Below are positions 58,299-64,000 of a stretch of 64,000 bases of DNA, piece after piece; the stretch's first letter is position 1, and each line of letters opens with the position of its first letter. The stretch covers positions 32,002-96,001 of the forward strand of contig JAHHIF010000027.1 of the NCBI GenBank assembly GCA_019358875.1. The letters run 5' to 3'. The notes under the pieces are model-generated. The model made no database searches and was not told the DNA's origin. It was given only the letters and a program-made list of their open reading frames with translations. The translations under genes and the position numbers were made by a program. The stretch is from Symplocastrum torsivum CPER-KK1 (lineage in GTDB: Bacteria > Cyanobacteriota > Cyanobacteriia > Cyanobacteriales > Coleofasciculaceae).

Positions 58299-60185
58299 AT
58301 GTTAGGCAAGTTACTTGACAGGCGTTACCAAGTGACCCAAGTCTTGGGTGCTGGTGGATTTGGTAGAACCTATCTTGCACAAGACACCAGACGTCCCGGC
58401 AACCCAACTTGCGTTGTTAAACAACTGAAGCCCCTTACTAGTGAGCCAAGCTTTCTGGAAACAGCCCGACGCCTGTTTAATAGTGAAGCTGAAACTCTAG
58501 AACAGTTGGGAAACCATGACCACATTACCCGACTACTTGCCTACTTTGAAGAAGACCAGGAATTCTACTTAGTACAAGAATATATTGAAGGGCATACCCT
58601 CAGCCAAGAACTGCAACCCGGTCAACGGTGGGACGAAAGTCGGGTAATTGACTTACTCAAAGAAGTTTTAGGTGTGTTGGAATTTGTCCACCACCACGGC
58701 GTTATCCATCGCGATATCAAGCCTGACAACCTCATCCGGCGCAACTCAGACCAAAAATTAGTGTTGGTGGACTTTGGGGCAGTCAAGCAAATCCGCACCC
58801 AGATGGCTAGCGCTTATGGACAGCCAAGCGCGACTGTTGCTGTGGGCACTCCAGGTTATATGCCAAGCGAACAAGCGCTAGGTCAACCACGTCCTAGTAG
58901 TGATATTTATGCGTTGGGTGTTATTGCTATCCAGGCACTCACGGGTTTGATGCCTGTCAGTATCCAAGAAGACCTCAACACAGGCGAACTCCTCTGGCAG
59001 CACCTAGTCTCAGTAAGTAGAGGATTTGCAAATATCCTTACCAAGATGGTGCGCTATCACTTCAAAGACCGATACCAAACAGCTTCCGAAGTGCTGCAAG
59101 CGTTGCAGCAGCTCAATGCCTCCTACCCACCGACAACGCCATACAATAACCTCCCTCGATATCCCTCTGGTAACGAGTTTCCCAATCCCCAACAGACATC
59201 ACCACAACCCAATTATCCGCCAACCCCACCCAACTATCCCCCAACGCCACCCTCTCAGCACAACACCCTAGCCGCCAGTCCTGCATCTCCTCGGCAACCC
59301 GTCGCTGCCTCACCTAGCTATACTTCCTCTTCTAACTCCAGCTCTTTACCTTTCGTGGTTGGTGCAGCGATGGTGATTACTGTGATTGCAGGCTTCGGTT
59401 TGGCTTACGCCATTCGTCAAAACTCGTTTCCCGGCGGCGGGACTAATGTATTGGCTGGTTCAGAAGGAAGCTGCACGGTAAAGACAGACTTGTTAAATGT
59501 TCGCTCTGGGCCGGGAACTAACCAGAACGTCGTTAACACTGTACAGAAAGGGAGAACGCTTGCCCTCACTGGCTCACAGCAAAATGGCTGGGTAGAGATT
59601 AGTTCACCTGTGAGGGGATGGGTTTTCAATGGAAGCAAGTTTGTAGACTGTAACTTAGCCAATCAGAAACCTCCTGAGCCAGTAGCCAGTCAGCCACCCG
59701 TCGAGACTCCTCCGCCAAAACCATCGCCAGTCAAGCCGAAACCCGTTGATAACGGTGCAAAGGATTTGGAAAAAGCTGCTGAGGCTTATGAAAAAGGAGA
59801 TTTGTTAAGTGCGCTTAAGCTAGCTCAAAGCGTTGCTTCAAAGGGTTCTGAATACAGAGACGAGGCTGTAGCGAAAATCGCTCAATGGCAGAAAGAATGG
59901 GCAGCCGCTGAGGCACAATTTAAACAGATTCAACAGGCATTCAATGAAGGTGACTGGGATAAGGTTTTGATTCATGAGTCAGACACTGATTTTCCAGAAC
60001 AACGCTATTGGCGCGAACAGTTGAATAAATTAATTGACGAAGCTAAGCGGCGCAAAGCAGAAGAAAACAGCCAAGGCGAACCTACCCCATCTGAACCAAC
60101 TCCGGGTGAACAATCGCAACCTGAACCAACGCCATCAGTAGTGCCAACACAACCTTCAACTGGCGAAGCGCCTACAAACCCTTAA
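58299..60185 (+). CDS. Serine/threonine protein kinase with SH3b domain
   Basis: 628 residues. Kinase domain about 9-275: LGAGGFGRTYLAQD, Lys41 in CVVKQLKP, HRDIKPDNLIRR with Asp139, and VDFGAVKQI with Asp158. A Pro/Asn/Gln-rich linker (YPPTPPNYPPTPP) leads to one membrane helix at about 350-372, then an SH3b domain at about 391-452 (LLNVRSGPGTNQNVV, GWVEISSPVRGWVFNGS). The tail has a helical part (AAEAYEKGDLLSALKLAQSV) and a Pro/Thr/Glu-rich end. SH3b domains often bind peptidoglycan or proteins, so the external part may sense the wall. All catalytic residues are present. It is a paralogue of the kinase at 6794 in the catalytic domain only. Confidence 0.95.
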   Translation: MLGKLLDRRYQVTQVLGAGGFGRTYLAQDTRRPGNPTCVVKQLKPLTSEPSFLETARRLFNSEAETLEQLGNHDHITRLLAYFEEDQEFYLVQEYIEGHTLSQELQPGQRWDESRVIDLLKEVLGVLEFVHHHGVIHRDIKPDNLIRRNSDQKLVLVDFGAVKQIRTQMASAYGQPSATVAVGTPGYMPSEQALGQPRPSSDIYALGVIAIQALTGLMPVSIQEDLNTGELLWQHLVSVSRGFANILTKMVRYHFKDRYQTASEVLQALQQLNASYPPTTPYNNLPRYPSGNEFPNPQQTSPQPNYPPTPPNYPPTPPSQHNTLAASPASPRQPVAASPSYTSSSNSSSLPFVVGAAMVITVIAGFGLAYAIRQNSFPGGGTNVLAGSEGSCTVKTDLLNVRSGPGTNQNVVNTVQKGRTLALTGSQQNGWVEISSPVRGWVFNGSKFVDCNLANQKPPEPVASQPPVETPPPKPSPVKPKPVDNGAKDLEKAAEAYEKGDLLSALKLAQSVASKGSEYRDEAVAKIAQWQKEWAAAEAQFKQIQQAFNEGDWDKVLIHESDTDFPEQRYWREQLNKLIDEAKRRKAEENSQGEPTPSEPTPGEQSQPEPTPSVVPTQPSTGEAPTNP

Positions 60186-60330
60186 ACTTTGCAATAGAGC
60201 CTTGTTGAACGTTGGAATAATTACACATCTTATAATCACAAGTCGCAGCGATTCTTCCTTCCCATTGCATTGAAGAAAGGAAATCCTAACCTCTTTAGGA
60301 TTGGGGACTAGAAAGAGTTCAAATTCGCCT

Positions 60331-60372
60331 AATCCCCAATTCCCAATTCCCAATTCCCAATCCCCAATCCCC
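60331..60372. repeat. CCCAATT-type tandem heptamers
   Basis: About six copies of AATTCCC/AATCCCC in tandem. Short tandem heptamers of this kind are well known in filamentous cyanobacteria. The element sits 70 bp upstream of the DnaJ gene. Confidence 0.85.
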
Positions 60373-60441
60373 AAACCTCTTTGTCAATTTTGATCTTGGT
60401 GTGACACTCTAATAGGTAAAGCGCTCCTTGGTCAAAGTCAC

Positions 60442-61752
60442 ATGCAGGACTCTCGCGACTACTACAAAATTCTGGAAATATCCAGAGAAGCCACTATTGA
60501 AGAAATTAAAGAAGCTTACCGCCGTCTTGCCCGCGAATACCACCCAGATTTACATCCAGACAATCCAACCGCCGCCGAGAGATTTAAGGAAATTTGCCAA
60601 GCTTACGAAGTTCTCTCAGACTCTGTGCAGCGAACTCAATACGATCAAGGGTTTGACCCAAGCATAAATCAGCGTAAAAAGCAAGGTAGGAGTTCGCAAG
60701 ACTTCTATGTTCGAGCAGTTGCCAAAGCCTTGGACAAAGATTATCAAGGGGCAGTTGAGGATTACACGCAGGCAATTGATCTCAATCCTCGCTTTATCGA
60801 AGCGTACATCAAGCGAGGGGCGATGCGCTACAAACTCGGAGATGCGCGAGGGGCGCTGAAAGATTGTAATGAGGCACTGAGCATTAATCCCAACTTGGCT
60901 CAAGCTTACTACTATCAGGGCAGGTCGCGTTACCGGCTGGGATACACACAGGCAGCGATTGAGGCGTATACACAGGCGATCGCACAAGAAGGAGATTATG
61001 CCCAAGCCTACTACCATCGGGGTTTAGCTAACAATGACTTGAACGAACTTCCCCTTGCTGTTGAGGATTTGCAAAAAGCCGCAGAATTATTTAGAGAGCA
61101 AGGAGATAGAACTGGTTATCAGCTAGCACAGGAAACCCTCAAATCCCTAAGCAAGACTCAGGGAAAGCTGAGAAGAACCGGAGGAAACGCAACAGCCGTT
61201 GTCAGGAATGGGTTTGGTGAGGCGTTGAGGGCTTTCAAGTCTTTAGCGCTTAATCCCGTTGGTGGAATGTTGCCCACCTTTGTCAGTCTCGGCAAACAAC
61301 AAGCGATCGCAGTCGGTATAGTATTTGCTGGGATTTTCGATCTTTGCTTTGTCTGTGGTGCTTATCTGGGTTGGCGAGATTTCTTTGAGGCTTCGATCCC
61401 TAAGCTGATGCTTATCGGAGTTGTACCATTTATCAGCGTTGCTGTGATCAGTGCGATCGCTCGTGGTATATTTCGCCGTAAGGGTAGTTTTGCTGGTGAT
61501 ATTTTCCTTGCAGGTGCTTCCCTTTTGCCCTTAAGCTTTCTGCTTATACTCAGTGGCATCGTTAGCGTCTTGCCAAGTTACACCCTGCCAATTGTTAGTG
61601 TATTCGCCACTTGCTACACAATTTTTACTCTCTACAGCGGCTGCACTCAGCTTTCCAACTTGTCAGACAGATCGGCAACGTTCATTGTCCCAGTGATGCT
61701 GTTAGTCAGTGGTTGGTTTTCTTATTTTGCGTTTACTTCATTACTGCTGTAA
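60442..61752 (+). CDS. DnaJ-TPR membrane protein
   Basis: 436 residues. The J domain (6-70) has DYYKILEISREATIEEIKEA and the HPD at 34-36 (YHPDLHPDNP), so it should stimulate an Hsp70. TPR repeats run about 85-235 (AVEDYTQAIDLNPRFIEAYI, ALKDCNEALSINPNLAQAYY, AIEAYTQAIAQEGDYAQAYY, AVEDLQKAAELF). After a basic linker, about five membrane helices fill residues 285-436 (AVGIVFAGIFDLCFVCGAY onward), resembling Yip1/YIP-domain-like membrane tails. The protein would hold a J-TPR head at the membrane, perhaps to bring DnaK to clients there. No G/F-rich or zinc domain is present, so it is a type III J protein. Confidence 0.92.
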   Translation: MQDSRDYYKILEISREATIEEIKEAYRRLAREYHPDLHPDNPTAAERFKEICQAYEVLSDSVQRTQYDQGFDPSINQRKKQGRSSQDFYVRAVAKALDKDYQGAVEDYTQAIDLNPRFIEAYIKRGAMRYKLGDARGALKDCNEALSINPNLAQAYYYQGRSRYRLGYTQAAIEAYTQAIAQEGDYAQAYYHRGLANNDLNELPLAVEDLQKAAELFREQGDRTGYQLAQETLKSLSKTQGKLRRTGGNATAVVRNGFGEALRAFKSLALNPVGGMLPTFVSLGKQQAIAVGIVFAGIFDLCFVCGAYLGWRDFFEASIPKLMLIGVVPFISVAVISAIARGIFRRKGSFAGDIFLAGASLLPLSFLLILSGIVSVLPSYTLPIVSVFATCYTIFTLYSGCTQLSNLSDRSATFIVPVMLLVSGWFSYFAFTSLLL

Positions 61753-61887
61753 GCAAGTTTTTCTAAGGAAGCATCATATAGTGTAAGGCATCCTTATGTA
61801 TGCTTATTTCACTGTACTTCTGCTGCTCTTAGTCAACACTAGAGTAGTCAAAAAACTTGTCGCAAGTCTTTTACTGGCTAGATATTT

Positions 61888-62727
61888 ATGTCTAAATATT
61901 GTCCTTACACTCTTATTCAAATAGCTGCTGTCAGTCTGAAACAAGTATCACTAAGAAGTTCTTGGTCAAAGTTAATTACAACAAGCCTAACGATATGCTT
62001 TCTTAGCACATTTTTGGCTGTATTTGTACTGTGTCAAAGCTCCGAAGCTGCACCTCTAACTAGCTTTACCGCTCCAATGACAACACTAGCTCAAACAACC
62101 AGTGATAGTGAAGCCGTACCATCACAGCCTTTTGCTACTCCATCCCAAAGCCTTGCTGCCTCGCCACTGCCCTTTGATGCTCGACTAGTTGATATTCGCT
62201 CAATTAATACTAAGATTGCACTGGATATTCGCTACGCAACAACCAATAATTTCTTAAAAGGAAAAGTCTACCCCGTGGCGCGATGTGTACTTAGAGGTGC
62301 AGCCGCAAGAAGACTCTCACAAGTTCAAGACGATTTAGCAAAAAGTGGATTGGGGTTAAAAGTTTATGACTGCTATAGACCCCTATCTGTTCAAAAGCAA
62401 ATGTGGCAAATAAAGCCCGATCCGCGCTATGTAGCAAATCCAGCAAAGGGTTCTCGACATAATCGTGGCGCAGCCGTTGATATTACACTGGTTGACCGCA
62501 ACGGCAAAGAATTAGAAATGCCAACGGGATTTGATGATTTTACAGAAAAAGCTCATAGAACCTATAAGGGTGCAAGTACTCAAGCAAAGAAAAATAGCAA
62601 GCAGCTTGAGGATGCAATGAAGAAATATGGCTTTATACCCTTAGCAACAGAATGGTGGCATTTTGATGCACCAGGTTGGGATAAGTTTTCAATTCTTGAT
62701 GTAGGTTTTGGGGAAATTCCTTCTTGA
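61888..62727 (+). CDS. D-alanyl-D-alanine dipeptidase (VanX/DdpX family)
   Basis: 279 residues. A signal or anchor lies at about 31-52 (SLTICFLSTFLAVFVLCQSS). The catalytic domain from about 105 has IALDIRYATTNNFLKGKVYP, VYDCYRPLSVQKQMW (the conserved Arg), SRHNRGAAVDITLVD (His and Asp zinc ligands) and EWWHFDAP (Glu base and third His). VanX-like enzymes split D-Ala-D-Ala in the periplasm; outside vancomycin resistance clusters they recycle wall dipeptides. No vanHA genes are here, so resistance is not implied. Confidence 0.94.
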   Translation: MSKYCPYTLIQIAAVSLKQVSLRSSWSKLITTSLTICFLSTFLAVFVLCQSSEAAPLTSFTAPMTTLAQTTSDSEAVPSQPFATPSQSLAASPLPFDARLVDIRSINTKIALDIRYATTNNFLKGKVYPVARCVLRGAAARRLSQVQDDLAKSGLGLKVYDCYRPLSVQKQMWQIKPDPRYVANPAKGSRHNRGAAVDITLVDRNGKELEMPTGFDDFTEKAHRTYKGASTQAKKNSKQLEDAMKKYGFIPLATEWWHFDAPGWDKFSILDVGFGEIPS

Positions 62728-62861
62728 TGGGTCAATGAGAATAGGGAGAGTGCGATCGCTATTTCTAGATTTGATAGGAACGCGATCGCTTTTTCTATTC
62801 AAACTCCACAGGCTTATCGCCAACTACCATAGATTCAACTGCCCTCAATAGCGATAGTTCC

Positions 62862-63614
62862 ATGATTGCCAAACCGCATGAAATTGGAGTTACCCATCTC
62901 CCAGACCACACTGAGTTACCAGAGTCAGACGGTACGTTTGTGAAGAACTTTCAAGAACATCCTCAAAGTATCCTATTGACTGACTCGATCAGACCTGTAT
63001 TGCGACAACTGCATCCTGACGGACAATACTGCATCGGTCAAGATTGTGGCATCTATTGGCGTATGACTGACCCACCGGAAAGAGGTGCGGAAGCACCGGA
63101 TTGGTTTTACGTTCCCAATGTGCCACCGTTATTGAACACTCAGGTGCGTCGGTCTTATGTATTGTGGCAGGAATATGTTGCACCACTGATAGTACTGGAA
63201 TTTGTCTCTGGAGATGGCTCAGAAGAACGAGACAAGACTCTGCCTGCTTCCCTTAACCAAGATGAAGAAAAGAAGGCTGGCAAATTCTGGGTGTATGAGC
63301 AAGCGATTCGAGTACCTTTCTATGGCATCTACGAAGTGAAAAAAGCCTTAGTGGAAGTTTATCACTTGGTAGATGGTCGCTATGAACTCTTACCCGTAAA
63401 TGAACGAGGTCACTATGCGATCGCGCAAATGGGTGTTGAGCTAGGCCTTTGGCAGGGGCAATATGAAGAGATGGAACTGCCTTGGCTGCGCTGGTGGGAT
63501 GCTCAAGGTAATTTGTTGCTGACTGGAGAAGAGCGAGCTGAACGAGAACGACAACGAGCCGAGCGATTGGCAGAACGGTTACGCCAGATGGGTATCAATC
63601 CTGATGAAGTTTGA
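62862..63614 (+). CDS. Uma2 family endonuclease (DUF820)
   Basis: 250 residues. The PD-(D/E)XK-type core is in APDWFYVPN (Asp), PLIVLEFVSGDGSEERD (Glu and following residues) and KFWVYEQAIRVPFYGIYEV, as in Uma2 proteins that are multiplied in cyanobacteria. The C-terminus is a charged helix with ERAERERQRAERLAERLRQ, also typical. Endonuclease activity is assumed from the fold and has seldom been shown. A broken second copy lies 85 bp downstream. Confidence 0.93.
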   Translation: MIAKPHEIGVTHLPDHTELPESDGTFVKNFQEHPQSILLTDSIRPVLRQLHPDGQYCIGQDCGIYWRMTDPPERGAEAPDWFYVPNVPPLLNTQVRRSYVLWQEYVAPLIVLEFVSGDGSEERDKTLPASLNQDEEKKAGKFWVYEQAIRVPFYGIYEVKKALVEVYHLVDGRYELLPVNERGHYAIAQMGVELGLWQGQYEEMELPWLRWWDAQGNLLLTGEERAERERQRAERLAERLRQMGINPDEV

Positions 63615-63698
63615 TAAGTAGGTTGGTAAGGAGAACGCGATCGCACAATCGGCTGGAGACTTGTAACAGAATCAGTACATAAGCGGAGTGTCAAGCCT

Positions 63699-63890
63699 AT
63701 GAATCCCCAACTTTTAGACAAACAAGCCCATCAGCCAACCGAGGAAAAACTGGTAACTTTGTATGGCATTAGTTGGGAGAAGTTCAAAGCTATAGAAGCA
63801 CAGCTAGAGGACAACCGAGATGTTAGATTGTCCTACTTGTCAGGGGTGTTAGAAATTATGTCACCAATTGGTGACTGGAGTTTAGACTAA
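63699..63890 (+). pseudogene. Truncated Uma2 gene
   Basis: The frame begins MNPQLLDKQAHQPTEEKLVT, LYGISWEKFKAIEAQLEDNR and VRLSYLSGVLEIMSP, the N-terminal third of another Uma2 subgroup. It then stops (IGDWSLD, TAA) where the family should read GxxHE and continue for another 120 residues. The following bases to the window end do not restore the catalytic motifs by eye. This is probably a deletion or insertion remnant. Confidence 0.75.
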
Positions 63891-63891
63891 A

Positions 63892-63923
63892 GCGCTCTGA
63901 CTCAGCGAAGCTGAGTGGAGCGC
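63892..63923. repeat. Hairpin next to the Uma2 break
   Basis: GCGCT pairs with AGCGC around an inner stem ACTCAGC-GAA-GCTGAGT. It lies 2 bp after the premature stop of the truncated Uma2 frame and could mark the edge of an inserted element. Confidence 0.55.
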
Positions 63924-64000
63924 AATTGGCGTTTCAAAATGAATTGGATGAAATGGATAGGACTGGCAAGAGCAGCTAATGACTTGCACTAACTGCTCCT

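Noticed and set aside
61888..62727. Vancomycin resistance
   Set aside because: Only a VanX-like dipeptidase is present; vanH, vanA and regulators are absent.
1..64000. tRNA, rRNA or CRISPR
   Set aside because: No cloverleaf with a T-loop GGTTCRA motif, no rRNA-like block and no regularly spaced direct repeats were seen on either strand; a covariance-model search could still find a short RNA.

Overview
This is a stretch of cyanobacterial chromosome. The evidence is direct: GCGATCGC (HIP1-type) octamers are scattered through genes and gaps, and the gene set includes two carboxysome shell proteins of the CcmK3/CcmK4 type, an FtsH3-type thylakoid protease, FutA-type iron binding, GGFG-type Ser/Thr kinases with cyanobacterial tails, and a Uma2 endonuclease. 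The large kinases, the NACHT NTPase, an NRPS remnant and a Sfp/HetI-type phosphopantetheinyl transferase suggest a large-genome, probably filamentous species (Coleofasciculus/Microcoleus-like). That genus guess is inference only. No rRNA, tRNA, CRISPR array, intact transposase or replication origin was recognised.

Layout. 1-9.2 kb: the N-terminal part of an ABC exporter, a GNAT acetyltransferase, an iron pair (FutA-type binding protein and a PKHD Fe(II) dioxygenase), a repeat-rich small lipoprotein, DUF167, a divergent PrmA-like methyltransferase, and a kinase with TPR repeats. 9.2-14 kb: a surface-adhesin-E-like secreted protein, PabC-like lyase, FtsH3 with a perfect palindromic terminator, and the UV endonuclease UvsE. 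14-18.3 kb is the most accessory-looking block: an HTH-NACHT STAND NTPase, an RHH/PIN toxin-antitoxin pair, an orphan HicB-like protein, and a methyltransferase-HIT fusion whose HIT histidine triad has Asn in the middle position.

18.4-29.1 kb: zinc metallopeptidase, GHL10 glycosidase-like protein, malate:quinone oxidoreductase-like protein, beta-propeller lipoprotein, RecD2-like helicase, ccmK3-ccmK4 and a TIGR04283-type glycosyltransferase. Several gene remnants lie between them. 29.2-35.3 kb: a phosphonate/phosphite-type ABC transporter (binding protein, permease, ATPase on the minus strand), DUF547, and a membrane cellulose-synthase-like glycosyltransferase with a C-terminal PilZ-like region. 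35.3-43.9 kb: nucleotidyltransferase-fold protein, cdsA, cbiT, an Orn/Lys/Arg decarboxylase, a proline-rich repeat protein, YchF, and a cyanophycin-synthetase-like protein lacking the Mur-ligase half.

44-53 kb: small conserved protein, 1-Cys peroxiredoxin, cysK, a Sfp-type transferase, and a single-module NRPS (half C-A-T-TE) preceded by the tail of a second, lost thioesterase. 53-64 kb: ferredoxin-like protein, PAS/GAF histidine kinase, YgfZ, a cyanobacterial hypothetical, SH3b kinase, DnaJ-TPR membrane protein, VanX-like dipeptidase, and Uma2 plus a broken Uma2.

Functional links visible here: FutA, PKHD and FtsH3 (known from Synechocystis to act with FtsH1 on the Fur regulator) all bear on iron. 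The phosphopantetheinyl transferase could activate the neighbouring NRPS carrier domain. CcmK3/K4 form a satellite carboxysome locus away from any ccmKLMNO operon. A 133-bp repeat occurs twice, each time just downstream of a redox or iron-dependent enzyme gene and in the same orientation relative to it.
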